64,000 nucleotides of DNA from Pseudomonas sp. GL-B-19 (GCF_019956415.1 NZ_JAHBDK010000011.1:95384-159383); one strand, 5' to 3'. Positions 25,912 to 35,175 are shown, numbered from the stretch's first letter. Notes: a model not told the origin generated them from the letters alone. Numbers and translations: made by a program.

Positions 25912-27561
25912 ATGTTGAAGATTAAAGCCGTGCGCCCGGAATGGGTGACACTGATTGCCAGCGCCTTTTTGTTAACAGCCTTCAATTTTGTGCTGTGGCA
26001 GCACCTGTTTGAAATCACCGCGTCCGACGGTAAAGGCATCGTCATGCGCGTGGCATTCGGTGCGATGATTCTGGCGGCTTTCAACATTTTTCTGACCTTT
26101 GTGGCCTTCAAACGTGTGTTGAAGCCGGTCCTGACGCTGCTCTTCGTGATCAGCGCCAGCGTGGCCTACTTCATGAGCCAATACGGTGCGCTGATTGACA
26201 CCGGTATGTTACGTAACTTTGCGCAAACCAATGCGACAGAAGTACGCGACTTACTCTCGTTAAAGTTGTTGGCTTATATCCTGTTTTTGGGCGTATTGCC
26301 GTCGTGGTTGTTATGGAAAACGCCGATTAATTATCGCCGCTGGCACCATGAGTTATTAAGTAAGGTGTTAGTGAGTGTTGCCTCGGCTGCCGTCATCGGC
26401 GGTGTTGCCCTGATTAACTATCAGGGCTTGTCCTCATTGTTTCGCAATCACCACGAGTTGCGCCTGATGGTTGTGCCGAGCAACTACATCGGCGCCTCGG
26501 CCGGCTATTTGCGTGAACAAGTGGTTTCCGCCCGTCAACCCTTTGTCAAAATCGGCGAAGACGCGCAGAAAAATCCGGTCTGGCAAGCTCATGGCCGCAA
26601 ATCCCTGACGGTATTGGTAGTTGGCGAGAGCGCCCGGGCCGAGAACTTCGGCATCCTGGGGTACGACCGCGACACCACCCCGAAGCTGAGTAAAGAAGCC
26701 GGCCTGATCGCGTTCACCGATGTGCATTCATGCGGCACGGAAACCGCCGTGTCCGTGCCGTGCATGTTCTCTAACATGGGCCGCAAGAACTACAACGCCA
26801 GCAAGGCAAAGAATGAAGAAGGCCTGCTGGATGTGCTTAAGCGTGCCGGTCTGGACGTGATCTGGCGTGACAATCAGTCGGGCTGCAAAGGCACGTGCGA
26901 CCGCGTCACCCTTGACGATGTGAGCAACTTGAAAGACCCGATACTGTGCGCCAACAGCGAATGCCGCGATGAAATCCTGCTAAAAGGTTTACAACACTTT
27001 ATCGACACACTCGATAAAGACACCGTGTTGGTCTTGCATCAAATGGGTAGCCATGGCCCTGAATACTTCAAGCGCTACCCGAAAGAATTCGAACGGTTCA
27101 CGCCAGTTTGTGAAAGTAACGCCCTGAACAACTGCAGTCGCGAAAGTATCGTTAATGGTTACGACAATACGCTGGTGTATACCGACCATGTGCTGTCGAG
27201 CCTGATCGATCTGTTGCGCAAGAACCAGGAAAAAGTCGACACCGCGATGCTGTACCTGTCCGACCACGGCGAGTCGCTGGGTGAATACAACCTGTTCCTG
27301 CATGGCACGCCTTACATGTTGGCGCCCGAACAACAGAAGCACGTGGCGATGTTGGCGTGGTTCTCCGACAGCTATCAGAAGTCGTTCTCGGTGGACACCC
27401 AATGCCTGCAACTGACTCGCGACAAGCCATTGAGCCAGGACAACCTGTTCCATTCGATGCTGGGTCTGCTGGAAGTCAGCAGCAAGGTCTACAACCAGGA
27501 CCTGGACATGTTCGCCGGTTGTCGTGGTGCGGCTATCGACGGCGTGTTGGCCAAAGATTGA
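25912..27561 (+). CDS. eptA: Lipid A phosphoethanolamine transferase (EptA/MCR family)
   Basis: 549 residues from the ATG at 25912, the usual family length. Five N-terminal helices (residues ~10-185) and a periplasmic sulfatase-fold domain. Nucleophile threonine at ~278 in CGTETAVSVPCMFS; zinc ligands in VVGESARAENFG, and SDHGESLGE near residue 452; several paired cysteines in the soluble domain suggest disulfides. It transfers phosphoethanolamine from phosphatidylethanolamine to lipid A at the inner-membrane outer face, lowering negative charge and cationic peptide binding. The earlier start at 25798 falls in the preceding terminator and is rejected. Family members on the chromosome are common in pseudomonads; this is not evidence of an acquired mcr gene. 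Confidence 0.9.
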   Translation: MLKIKAVRPEWVTLIASAFLLTAFNFVLWQHLFEITASDGKGIVMRVAFGAMILAAFNIFLTFVAFKRVLKPVLTLLFVISASVAYFMSQYGALIDTGMLRNFAQTNATEVRDLLSLKLLAYILFLGVLPSWLLWKTPINYRRWHHELLSKVLVSVASAAVIGGVALINYQGLSSLFRNHHELRLMVVPSNYIGASAGYLREQVVSARQPFVKIGEDAQKNPVWQAHGRKSLTVLVVGESARAENFGILGYDRDTTPKLSKEAGLIAFTDVHSCGTETAVSVPCMFSNMGRKNYNASKAKNEEGLLDVLKRAGLDVIWRDNQSGCKGTCDRVTLDDVSNLKDPILCANSECRDEILLKGLQHFIDTLDKDTVLVLHQMGSHGPEYFKRYPKEFERFTPVCESNALNNCSRESIVNGYDNTLVYTDHVLSSLIDLLRKNQEKVDTAMLYLSDHGESLGEYNLFLHGTPYMLAPEQQKHVAMLAWFSDSYQKSFSVDTQCLQLTRDKPLSQDNLFHSMLGLLEVSSKVYNQDLDMFAGCRGAAIDGVLAKD

Positions 27562-27584
27562 AGGTTTCAACCCTTTTACGCGCA

Positions 27585-27602
27585 GGCCGCTAGCCAGCGG
27601 CC
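27585..27602. repeat. Short hairpin after eptA
   Basis: GGCCGCT-AGCC-AGCGGCC, 7-bp stem 23 bases beyond the eptA stop, without a T-run; a possible weak transcript end or 3' stabiliser. Confidence 0.4.
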
Positions 27603-27631
27603 GGTAGAGTCACCACCAAGAGTCATTGCAC

Positions 27632-28294
27632 ATGTCTGCGCAACCCACATCCGCCATCGAGCTTGAGTTCGCCCGGCGCTACGATCAGGAACACGCCCGC
27701 GTCTGCCGTCAGCCGCAACCGCGAAACCTGACCGGGCGTCTGGCGTTCTGGCGCGAGCAAAACCTGGTGCGCAATGCGCTCAAGGTGGCCGGCGAGCCGG
27801 GGTTGATCCTTGATGTGGCGTGCGGCGTCGGGCGCTTCTGGCCGGTGCTGGCCGAGCACGCCAACCGCGTGATCCTCGCGTCGGACCCGTCCCAGGACAT
27901 GCTTAACCATGCGCAGACTCACCATCCACAGAGCCTGCTCAAGCGAATCAAGACCTTTCAGAGCTCCGCCTTCAACCTTGGCTTGTCCGCCAATGCAGTG
28001 GACTGCATTTTTTGCATGCGACTGTTTCAGCACATCAGTTGCCCCGAGCATCGATTGGCCATGCTTCAGGAGTTCCACCGGGTCAGTCGCGACACCGTGA
28101 TTGTGGCGGTGCGGGTCGACGGCTATTTCAAGCCGCGCCGACTAGAGACGGAGGCCTCTCAGGCCCCACAGCCGGTCAGCAAGGTCGAGGTTGAAGCTGA
28201 GTTCAGGCAGGCAGGTTTCCAAGTGCTGAGCCATCAGGGTTTCCTGCCGGGCTGCGCGTGGATGCGGGTCTATGTGCTGAGTAAGACCAGTTAG
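27632..28294 (+). CDS. SAM-dependent methyltransferase, class I
   Basis: 220 residues from the ATG at 27632. Motif I is LILDVACGVGRFWPVL (residues ~50-65), followed by ILASDPSQDMLNHA (acidic residue after strand 2) and CIFCMRLFQHISCPEHRLAML, a ubiE/COQ5-like core. The sequence shows no substrate domain. It lies between eptA and rnd on the same strand but well separated from both. Its substrate is unknown; lipid or small molecule methylation is possible. Confidence 0.85.
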   Translation: MSAQPTSAIELEFARRYDQEHARVCRQPQPRNLTGRLAFWREQNLVRNALKVAGEPGLILDVACGVGRFWPVLAEHANRVILASDPSQDMLNHAQTHHPQSLLKRIKTFQSSAFNLGLSANAVDCIFCMRLFQHISCPEHRLAMLQEFHRVSRDTVIVAVRVDGYFKPRRLETEASQAPQPVSKVEVEAEFRQAGFQVLSHQGFLPGCAWMRVYVLSKTS

Positions 28295-28417
28295 TCTCCG
28301 CTTGTCAGACATTTCTTGATGTCGGGCAGGTCTTTTCGCTAAAGCTCTTGTTCAGTGGATGCGCGGAAATCGCTGGCGGCGATATATACTGCGCGCCATT
28401 CTTCAAGGGAGAGCCGT

Positions 28418-29551
28418 GTGGCCATCGATATTCACTGGATTCGCGACAACGATAGCCTCGGTCAGTTTTGCGCCGAGTGGCAGCAGCTGCCATTCGTTGC
28501 CCTCGACACCGAATTCATGCGGGTCGACACCTTTTACCCGATCGCCGGTCTGCTGCAGATCGGCGATGGCGTACGCGCTTACCTGATAGACCCACTGACC
28601 ATCGACAACTGGCAACCCTTGGCCGCGTTGCTGGAAAATCCGGCCGTGGTCAAAGTCGTCCATGCCTGCAGCGAAGACCTTGAGGTCCTGTTGCGCCTGA
28701 CCGGCAGCCTGCCGGAGCCGCTGTTCGACACGCAACTGGCGGCCGCTTACCTGAACCTGGGTTTCTCCATGGGCTACTCGCGATTGGTGCAAGAGGTGCT
28801 CGGCATCGACTTGCCCAAAGGCGAAACCCGTTCCGACTGGCTGCAACGTCCGCTTTCCGATACTCAGATCAGTTACGCCGCTGAAGATGCTTTGCACCTG
28901 GCGGAAGTTTTCGTACAGCTTCGCCCGAAGCTTTCTGACGACAAGTACGCCTGGGTTCTGGAAGACGGCGCCGAGTTGGTGGCCAACCTGCGCCGCGAGG
29001 TCGACCCGTACGAGGTCTACCGCGAAGCCAAACTGGCCTGGAAGCTGTCCCGCGCCCAACTCGCCGTGTTGCGGGAGCTGTGCGCCTGGCGTGAGCGCGA
29101 AGCCCGTGCCCGTGATTTGCCGCGCAACCGCATCGTCCGTGAGCATTCCCTGTGGCCGCTGGCGCGGACTCAGCCGGACAACCTCGGCGCGCTGGCGAAA
29201 ATTGAAGACATGCACCCGCGTACCGTGCGTCAGGATGGCGAATTTCTGCTTGATCTGATCAAGCGCTCTGGCAGTGTGTCGCCCGATCAATGGCCGCCCG
29301 CCGTGCCGGAGCCGTTGCCGGTGGATGCCGCCGTGCTGGTCAAACAGTTGCGCGCTATCGGCCAGGCCGAAGCCGAGCGCTTGAACATCGCGCCGGAACT
29401 GATGCTGCGCAAGAAAACCCTGGAAGCGCTGCTCAAGAGCGGCTTCCCCAATGGTCCTTACCAATTGCCTGATTCGTTGCGTGGCTGGCGCCGCGAATTG
29501 ATGGGCCAGGCACTGCTCGACAGCCTGGCCACCGCCGGAGAACAGCCTTGA
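28418..29551 (+). CDS. rnd: Ribonuclease D
   Basis: 377 residues, GTG start at 28418 after AAGGGAGAG; a longer frame to 28355 lacks a ribosome site. DEDDy exonuclease motifs are complete: [16 protein letters not shown] (Exo I), [12 protein letters not shown] (Exo II) and [11 protein letters not shown] (Exo III with Tyr and Asp). An HRDC domain follows ([20 protein letters not shown], residues ~210-290). Trims the 3' ends of tRNA precursors and other small RNAs in the cytoplasm using two metal ions. Overlaps the YcgL gene start. Confidence 0.96.
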   Translation: MAIDIHWIRDNDSLGQFCAEWQQLPFVALDTEFMRVDTFYPIAGLLQIGDGVRAYLIDPLTIDNWQPLAALLENPAVVKVVHACSEDLEVLLRLTGSLPEPLFDTQLAAAYLNLGFSMGYSRLVQEVLGIDLPKGETRSDWLQRPLSDTQISYAAEDALHLAEVFVQLRPKLSDDKYAWVLEDGAELVANLRREVDPYEVYREAKLAWKLSRAQLAVLRELCAWREREARARDLPRNRIVREHSLWPLARTQPDNLGALAKIEDMHPRTVRQDGEFLLDLIKRSGSVSPDQWPPAVPEPLPVDAAVLVKQLRAIGQAEAERLNIAPELMLRKKTLEALLKSGFPNGPYQLPDSLRGWRRELMGQALLDSLATAGEQP

Positions 29552-29841
29552 AACGTATTTGCTCGATCTACCGAAGCCTGAAGAAAAACGAGATGTACCT
29601 CTATGTGCTCAAAAGCGATGCACTGGAGCGTGTCCCGGAATCACTGATGGCGGCCTTCGGCAAACCGCACCACGCGTTCGATCTGGTGTTGACGCCCGAG
29701 CGCAAGCTGTCACGGGAAGACATCACAGTGGTCCTGGAAAACCTTGAAAAGCAGGGCTACCACCTGCAAATGCCGCCGGCCGAAGACGAGTACATCGAAC
29801 ACTTGCCGGAAGAATTGCTGCGCCGCAACGATCCGATGTGA
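29548..29841 (+). CDS. YcgL-domain protein
   Basis: 97 residues from a TTG start overlapping the rnd stop (TTGA). Family-typical [20 protein letters not shown], then [20 protein letters not shown] and [13 protein letters not shown]. YcgL is a small conserved gammaproteobacterial protein that commonly neighbours rnd in pseudomonads; no established activity is known to me. Overlap means it is translated from the rnd message. Confidence 0.9.
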   Translation: MKRICSIYRSLKKNEMYLYVLKSDALERVPESLMAAFGKPHHAFDLVLTPERKLSREDITVVLENLEKQGYHLQMPPAEDEYIEHLPEELLRRNDPM

Positions 29842-29962
29842 CCCGCAGACAGGCTCTGTTCAGAGTCTGTGTGAAACACTGGAATGATTTTTGGCGATGG
29901 CCGTGACGAGAGAGCGATGCTCCGTGCGCGGCCGTCTGCACGGTTTTTGAAAGGTTTGAAAC

Positions 29963-30895
29963 ATGCGCGTTCTGATTGCCGAACACGACCACCCGGTGTA
30001 TGCACAATTGTTGCGTCAGGCGGCGCCTGAGCTGGAAGTGCTCACCAGTGGAGACTCCGCTGAACTGGCTCGTCTGGCGGCTGATTGCCCGGTCTGGCTG
30101 GGGCAGCCGGATCTGCTAGCCACTTTGTTGCGTCAGGGCCACGAGCCGCAATGGCTGCAATCGACCTGGGCGGGCATCACGCCACTGCTGGCCGACGGTT
30201 TGCCACGTCACTATCGCCTGACCCGCGCGGTTGGCATTTTCGGTCAGGTCATGGCCGAATACGTGCTGACCTACATGCTTGGCCACGAGCGCGAAGTATT
30301 GGCGCGGCTGGTCAGCCAGGTCGAGCGCAAATGGGACAGCCGCCATGGCCAGAGCCTGGCGGGGCGCAAGGTATTGATCGTCGGCACGGGTGACATCGGG
30401 CAGACGGTGGCGCAGTTCCTGGTGCCGTTTGGCGTCGAGTTGTACGGCATCGCCAGCGAAGCCCGCGAGCAGGCGCCGTTTGTTGAAGTCGGTGCGTTGA
30501 CGGATTTGCCGCGTTTGGTCGGGGAAGTCGATTACGTGGTCAATCTGCTGCCCAACACCCCCAATACCCACGACCTGTACGACGCGGCGCTGTTCAAGCA
30601 GTTCAAACCGACCGGGTTGTTCATCAACGTCGGTCGCGGTGTTGCGGTGGTCGATGCGGATCTGGTGGAAGCCTTGAAAGAAGGGCATCTGGCGGGCGCG
30701 GTGATCGATGTCTGCCGTCAGGAGCCGCTGCCGCAACGTCATCCGTTCTGGACCGCCTGGGGCTTGTTGCTGACCGGCCACAGCTCGGCGCCGACGTCGC
30801 CATCGATGATGGTGAACCTGTTTGTCGAGAATTTGCGGGCGTATCAGGCGGGTGAAGCGTTGCGCGGGGAAGTGGATTTCGATCGCGGTTATTAA
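29963..30895 (+). CDS. D-2-hydroxyacid dehydrogenase, GhrA-like
   Basis: 310 residues. NAD(P) Rossmann signature VLIVGTGDIGQTVAQFL (residues ~138-154), substrate-binding FINVGRGVAVVDADLVEAL with the catalytic arginine, acidic residue in CRQEPLPQRHP and catalytic histidine in LTGHSSAPT near residue 273. This is the short glyoxylate/hydroxypyruvate reductase-like branch of the D-isomer dehydrogenases. It reduces a 2-oxoacid to the D-hydroxyacid; exact substrate unknown. Single gene, followed by a REPIN. Confidence 0.9.
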   Translation: MRVLIAEHDHPVYAQLLRQAAPELEVLTSGDSAELARLAADCPVWLGQPDLLATLLRQGHEPQWLQSTWAGITPLLADGLPRHYRLTRAVGIFGQVMAEYVLTYMLGHEREVLARLVSQVERKWDSRHGQSLAGRKVLIVGTGDIGQTVAQFLVPFGVELYGIASEAREQAPFVEVGALTDLPRLVGEVDYVVNLLPNTPNTHDLYDAALFKQFKPTGLFINVGRGVAVVDADLVEALKEGHLAGAVIDVCRQEPLPQRHPFWTAWGLLLTGHSSAPTSPSMMVNLFVENLRAYQAGEALRGEVDFDRGY

Positions 30896-30927
30896 ACCCA
30901 CCCCTCGCTCGAATTTTATGCAAAAAC

Positions 30928-31021
30928 CTGTAGGAGCCGAGCTTGCTCGCGATGGCGGTGTCATAGTCAACATGGATGTTGAAAGTGCCGGCCTCTTCGC
31001 GAGCAAGCTCGGCTCCTACAG
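30928..31021. repeat. REPIN (GTAGGAGCCGAGC type)
   Basis: Inverted pair CTGTAGGAGCCGAGCTTGCT ... reverse complement, in the convergent gap between the dehydrogenase and the nitroreductase. Same type as the copy at 23948. Confidence 0.9.
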
Positions 31022-31038
31022 TAGATCTTCAGTGTTGA

Positions 31039-31632
31039 TTAGAGGGTGAAGTCGCCCTCGGCGGCCAACTCGCTCAACGGACGACGCGGGCTTGGCTCTT
31101 CACGCGCTTGCAGGTAATCCGCCAGCGATGCCTTGTCGCCCAGTTTGCCCACCGCAATGGCCGCGTGCAGCGCATAACCTTCAGGAATGTTCAGCTCCTT
31201 GCGGGTCAGTTCCTGATCGAAACCGGCCATGCCATGGGTGTGCCAGCCGCTGATGCTCGCTTGCAACGCCAAGTGACCCCACGCCGAGCCGGTGTCAAAG
31301 GTGTGCCACAGGGCCGGGGTTTCTTCGGTCGCGCCCGGCACGGCGAAGGTGGTTTTCGAGATCACGATCACCAGCGCCGAGGCGTGTTGTGCCCAGCCGC
31401 GGTTGAATTCGTTCAGCAGGCCCAGGTAACGCTCCCAGTTTGGCGTGTCGCGACGCGCATAGAGAAACCGCCAAGGCTGCGAATTGTAGGCCGACGGTGC
31501 CCAGCGGGCGGCTTCGAAGAAGCTCAGCAGGGTTTCTTCCGGGATGGTCTCGCCGGTGAACGCGCGGGGTGACCAGCGATCGGTGAACTGCGGGTGGATG
31601 GCGTAGTCGGCAACGCGTGGATTAGCACTCAT
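31039..31632 (-). CDS. Nitroreductase family protein
   Basis: 197 residues from the ATG at 31632 (AAGGAA 7 bases upstream). FMN-binding N-terminal segment HPQFTDRWSPRAFTGETIP, EAARWAPSAYNSQPWRFLYA (residues ~50-69) which contacts the flavin, and LALQASISGWHTHGMAGFD. Oxygen-insensitive nitroreductase fold, NAD(P)H-dependent reduction of nitro compounds or quinones in the cytoplasm. Real substrate unknown. A longer start at 31695 is not supported by family length. Confidence 0.9.
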   Translation of the reverse strand: MSANPRVADYAIHPQFTDRWSPRAFTGETIPEETLLSFFEAARWAPSAYNSQPWRFLYARRDTPNWERYLGLLNEFNRGWAQHASALVIVISKTTFAVPGATEETPALWHTFDTGSAWGHLALQASISGWHTHGMAGFDQELTRKELNIPEGYALHAAIAVGKLGDKASLADYLQAREEPSPRRPLSELAAEGDFTL

Positions 31633-31799
31633 CAAGAGATTCCTTGCTACGTTTGAAAGTGAGGGAGCGACGCGAAACCCTACTGGGCGGCGCAAAAACT
31701 GACAAGCCTGTTTATACCGGCAGTCGCCAATGCTTGGCCCACAAGGGCCTTGGCACTAGACTGGCGGCCTTTTCACCACCTGATGTTGATGCTTGAGCC

Positions 31800-32249
31800 A
31801 TGGCCGCCAAAGTCGAACCGTTCTGGATACGCAAAACCCTCGATCAATTGGATCAAGAGGAATGGGAGTCGTTGTGCGACGGCTGTGGCCTGTGCTGCCT
31901 GCAAAAGCTCGAAGATGAAGACGACAACAGCGTCTATTACACGCGAATTGCCTGCAAACTGCTCGACCTGAAAACCTGCCAGTGCACCGATTACCCCAAC
32001 CGGCGTGACTTCGTCCCGGACTGCATCCAGCTCACGCCGGGCAAGGCTGACGAGTTTAAATGGCTGCCACCGACCTGCGGCTATCGCCTGGTCAGTGAAG
32101 GCAAGGACCTGCCGCTCTGGCACCATTTGGTGTGTGGTGATCGCGATGCGGTGCACCACGAGCGTATTTCGCAATCCGGGCGCATGCTCGCCGAAGGCAG
32201 CGTGCCTGAAGATGATTGGGAAGATCACCTGATATTCCGCGCGGGTTAA
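31800..32249 (+). CDS. YcgN family cysteine-cluster protein (UPF0260)
   Basis: 149 residues. [20 protein letters not shown] has the CxxCxxCC cluster, and [20 protein letters not shown] adds further cysteines, a pattern predicted to bind zinc or an iron-sulfur cluster. Later [14 protein letters not shown] is family-typical. Conserved in gammaproteobacteria; biochemical function not known to me. Followed after 34 bases by the exported protein gene, possibly co-transcribed. Confidence 0.9.
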   Translation: MAAKVEPFWIRKTLDQLDQEEWESLCDGCGLCCLQKLEDEDDNSVYYTRIACKLLDLKTCQCTDYPNRRDFVPDCIQLTPGKADEFKWLPPTCGYRLVSEGKDLPLWHHLVCGDRDAVHHERISQSGRMLAEGSVPEDDWEDHLIFRAG

Positions 32250-32283
32250 TGGCTGACAGATTCAGCTTCACGAAGGAGTGTGT

Positions 32284-33513
32284 ATGGCTGTGGGATTGCG
32301 GCTGGCGTTGGCAGTTGGGCTACTGGCCCTGAGTTCGTCCGTGTGGGCGGCGAAGAAAGTCGATCTGGATTACCACGTGCGCCTGTTGCCACAAAGTGAT
32401 CAAGCTGAGGTGCGCCTGACGCTGGCGCAGGGTTCGGCGGTGCGCAGCCTGGATTTTGACCTGGGCGACGGCAGCCGCTATAGCGACTTCAAGGCCGACG
32501 GCCAATGGCAACTCACACCGGGCAAAGTGGCACGTGGGGTCTGGCATCCCGCCGCCGACAAGGCGAGCCTGACCTACCGCGTACGCATCAGCCATGGGCG
32601 CAAGAGCGGCAGTTTCGACACGCGCATGACGCCCGGTTGGGCGCTGATGCGCGGTGACGATCTGGTGCCGCCAGCCAAACTCGATCAACAGGATGGTATC
32701 GAGCTGGTTTCGCGCCTTGAGTTCGAGTTGCCCAGCGGTTGGAAAAGCGTCGAAACCGCCTGGCCGCGGATCGGCAAGAACAAATTCCGCATCGATAATG
32801 TGTCCCGACTGTTCGACCGGCCCACCGGCTGGATGCTCGCGGGCCACCTCGGCAGTCGTCGCACGCGGCTGGGAGAAACCGAAGTCACCGTCGCTTCGCC
32901 ACAGGGTCAGGGCATGCGCCGCATGGACGTGCTGACCCTGTTGACCTTTGTCTGGCCGCAAGTGCAGGCCGTGTTCCCGCGTCATCCAGGCAAATTGCTG
33001 ATTGTCGGCGCCAACGACCCGATGTGGCGCGGTAGCCTTGCCGCGCATGAATCGATCTACCTGAACACGCGTCTGCCGCTGGTCAGCGAAAGCGGCAGCA
33101 GTGCGCTGGTGCGTGAGTTGGTGCAGGTGTTCGGGCGGATCAACGATAAACAGCGCAGCGATTGGATCACTGAAGGTTTTGCCGAGTATTACGCCATCGA
33201 ACTGGTGCGCCGTGCCGGCGGCATGAGCGATGAGCGGTATGAAAGCCTGCACGGCAAGCTGATCAAGGACAGCCAGAAGGTCACGACCCTGCGTGGCGAA
33301 CAGATCAACCCGGCGCAGGTGTCGAAAGCGGTGGTGTTGTTACAGGAACTGGACCGCGAGATACGCCTGAAGACACGCAACAAGCGTTCGCTGGATGATG
33401 TAGTGCGCGGGGCGATGCATCTGGAGAGTGTGGATACCAAGGAGTTTGTTCAACTGGCCGAGAGCGTCATCGGCGAGCCTTCCAAGGTACTCAATACTGA
33501 GTTACTCCAGTGA
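32284..33513 (+). CDS. Exported M61/M1-peptidase-like protein with degraded zinc motif
   Basis: 409 residues, start ATG 32284 with AAGGAG 5 bases upstream. Signal peptide LRLALAVGLLALSSSVWAA (residues ~4-23). N-terminal beta-rich half (~25-210), then a gluzincin-like helical region: ESGSSALVRELVQVFGRIND (~265-285) followed by DWITEGFAEYYAIELVRRAG (~297-317). In active enzymes the first helix reads HExxH and the downstream E of EGxAxY is the third ligand; here both histidines are replaced (R and Q) while the two glutamates remain. It is therefore probably a non-catalytic homologue, with a periplasmic role not predictable. Family placement is by motif only. Confidence 0.7.
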   Translation: MAVGLRLALAVGLLALSSSVWAAKKVDLDYHVRLLPQSDQAEVRLTLAQGSAVRSLDFDLGDGSRYSDFKADGQWQLTPGKVARGVWHPAADKASLTYRVRISHGRKSGSFDTRMTPGWALMRGDDLVPPAKLDQQDGIELVSRLEFELPSGWKSVETAWPRIGKNKFRIDNVSRLFDRPTGWMLAGHLGSRRTRLGETEVTVASPQGQGMRRMDVLTLLTFVWPQVQAVFPRHPGKLLIVGANDPMWRGSLAAHESIYLNTRLPLVSESGSSALVRELVQVFGRINDKQRSDWITEGFAEYYAIELVRRAGGMSDERYESLHGKLIKDSQKVTTLRGEQINPAQVSKAVVLLQELDREIRLKTRNKRSLDDVVRGAMHLESVDTKEFVQLAESVIGEPSKVLNTELLQ

Positions 33514-33517
33514 TACT

Positions 33518-33600
33518 GCCATCGCGAGCAGGCTCGCTCCTACAGGATTTTGTGTACACCGCAAATCAACTGTGGGAGTGAGCCTGCTCGCGATGAGGCC
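33518..33600. repeat. REPIN, inverted topology
   Basis: ATCGCGAGCAGGCTCGCTCC first and GTGGGAGTGAGCCTGCTCGC second, immediately after the stop of the exported protein gene; the arms differ at two positions (T/C changes). Confidence 0.85.
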
Positions 33601-33624
33601 CTAAGCCTCACAGCATCTTCCGGA

Positions 33625-34002
33625 TCAAACCCCGGCTTTGGGCGACTTCAACGAATCATTCCCCGTCACCGTAGCGGTTTTAGTCGCCGCCTCGGCATTC
33701 GCCTTCAACTTGCTCAACTCTTCCCCGGCCCGTTCAATCTTCGCCCGTACATTGTCCATGTCCTGGCGGCTTTTCTCGATCATGCTTTTGACCGAGCTGT
33801 GCCCGGTAATCCCGCGAGCCAGTGCCACGCCGCCGATCGCCACTTGAATCAAGCCGAAAATACCGCCGCGACGCAGGCCCTTGCCCATCATCACGATGCC
33901 ACCGGCCACGGAACCGGCGCGTTCCCAACCGTGAACGTTCTGCTCGGAAGGGGACTGAAGCGGGGTGGATTCGATGCGCTCTACGCGTTTGAGTTCGCTC
34001 AT
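33625..34002 (-). CDS. DUF2892/YgaP-transmembrane-like membrane protein with coiled coil
   Basis: 125 residues from the ATG at 34002 (CAGGAGAAAG upstream). Residues ~25-65, GWERAGSVAGGIVMMGKGLR and GIFGLIQVAIGGVALARGI, form a hairpin of two membrane segments like DUF2892. Residues ~70-105 (SMIEKSRQDMDNVRAKIERA) are a predicted coiled coil. The tail is rich in Ala, Thr and Lys. Inner-membrane protein of unknown function. Upstream in-frame sequence to 34077 is not family-like. Confidence 0.75.
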   Translation of the reverse strand: MSELKRVERIESTPLQSPSEQNVHGWERAGSVAGGIVMMGKGLRRGGIFGLIQVAIGGVALARGITGHSSVKSMIEKSRQDMDNVRAKIERAGEELSKLKANAEAATKTATVTGNDSLKSPKAGV

Positions 34003-34092
34003 GATCTTTCTCCTGGCAGGAAGGCTGCGTCGTCGTGGATAGTTAAGCTGACTGCCGAAGCCGGCGGCTTGTTCCATCGAATGTACGTTGAA

Positions 34093-34563
34093 TCAGCGAA
34101 ATTTCGCCCCGGAACGGGTGTTGAGCCCTTTGGACATGCGGTCGTAAAGCACGACGTTGACGGTGGCCGCCAGGTTCATGCAACCGGTGGTCGGGATGTA
34201 GACCACGTCTTCGCACCAGTCGCGAATCTCTTTATCCAGCGAGCCGTCTTCCGGGCCGAAGATGTAGAGCGCACGATCCGGGTGAGTGTATTCGGGCAGG
34301 GAGCGGGCGCCTTCGACCAGTTCCACGGCAACCGGCACGCAGCCCAGTGGCAGGATTTTTTTCAGGTCGTCGATACCGATCAGCGGGATGTCGTAGTGGA
34401 CGCGCTTGGTGTCGGTGACGAAGTCGGCGGCGCGTTCATAACGCTTGCCGGTATAGAACACGGACGCCACGCCATAGCAGCCGGCGGCGCGCATGACCGA
34501 ACCGACGTTTTCCGGTGATTTGGGGTTATACAAACCAATGCAGCTGTACCGTTTGTCTGCCAC
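34093..34563 (-). CDS. SPOUT (SpoU/TrmH-like) RNA methyltransferase
   Basis: 156 residues, GTG start. The three SPOUT motifs are present: NPKSPENVGSVMRAAGCYGV (motif 1, Asn/Arg), RALYIFGPEDGSLDKEI (motif 2) and VYIPTTGCMNLAATVNVVLY (motif 3), which together form the trefoil-knot SAM site. It probably 2'-O-methylates a tRNA or rRNA nucleotide; it resembles TrmL/TrmH proteins but is not close enough to name. Single gene on the minus strand. Confidence 0.9.
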   Translation of the reverse strand: MADKRYSCIGLYNPKSPENVGSVMRAAGCYGVASVFYTGKRYERAADFVTDTKRVHYDIPLIGIDDLKKILPLGCVPVAVELVEGARSLPEYTHPDRALYIFGPEDGSLDKEIRDWCEDVVYIPTTGCMNLAATVNVVLYDRMSKGLNTRSGAKFR

Positions 34564-34650
34564 GAGCGGGGTGCCTTCGGGGAAAAAACGGCGATTATAC
34601 GGGGATTGGGGGAGGGGTGTTCGTTTGAGATTGGTGGTGTCTGGGCGATC

Positions 34651-34734
34651 GCCTTCGCGAGCAGGCTCGCTCCCACTTTGGACCTGTGTGTTTCACAAGA
34701 TCAATGTGGGAGCGAGCCTGCTCGCGAAGGGGCC
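34651..34734. repeat. REPIN, inverted topology
   Basis: GCCTTCGCGAGCAGGCTCGC first and GTGGGAGCGAGCCTGCTCGC-GAAGG second, between the RNA methylase start and the HNH gene stop. Confidence 0.88.
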
Positions 34735-34754
34735 GGAATTAACACTGAAGATCT

Positions 34755-35126
34755 TCAGTCTTCCTTCTTCATCAATCCCGCCAACGCCGCAAACGGGTTG
34801 TGCGTCGCCTTGGCGATTTTCGGCGTGCTAAGCGAGCCTTCATCGAAATACTGCTGATCGGTATACCGCGAGTGTTCATTGTCGTGGCAGTACAGGCACA
34901 ACAGTTCCCAGTTGGAGCCATCCTGCGGGTTGTTGTCGTGGTTGTGGTCGCGGTGGTGCACGGTCAGTTCGCTCAGGCGCTTGCCGGAGAATTCACGGGC
35001 GCAACGGCCGCACACGTGCGGATACATCTTCAGGGCCTTGTCGCGGTAGCCCATTTCCTTGTCGCGCTGGTTGTCGGCGAGGATGCGGTCCAGCTTCGAA
35101 GTATTGGTCGGGGTGGACGAACTCAT
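34755..35126 (-). CDS. YajD-family HNH nuclease-like protein
   Basis: 123 residues, AAAGGTGA before the ATG. Zinc-ribbon cysteines in YPHVCGRCAREFSGKRL and LLCLYCHDNEHSRY surround an HNH core, ELTVHHRDHNHDNNPQDGSN. The family (YajD of E. coli) is widely conserved; activity is presumed to be endonuclease, without known target. A 16-bp palindrome (34744-34759) overlaps its stop. Confidence 0.88.
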   Translation of the reverse strand: MSSSTPTNTSKLDRILADNQRDKEMGYRDKALKMYPHVCGRCAREFSGKRLSELTVHHRDHNHDNNPQDGSNWELLCLYCHDNEHSRYTDQQYFDEGSLSTPKIAKATHNPFAALAGLMKKED

Positions 35127-35175
35127 GGGTTCACCTTTGTAAAAAGACTAATGACGGTATTAAGCGAAGTTTAGC

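Noticed and set aside
25912..27561. Acquired mcr-type colistin resistance gene
   Set aside because: No mobile element, normal codon use and chromosomal neighbours; intrinsic EptA-type genes are usual in pseudomonads.
33550..34518. 322-residue + strand frame across the DUF2892 and RNA methylase genes
   Set aside because: It crosses two well supported minus-strand genes and a REPIN, and its sequence is non-family.
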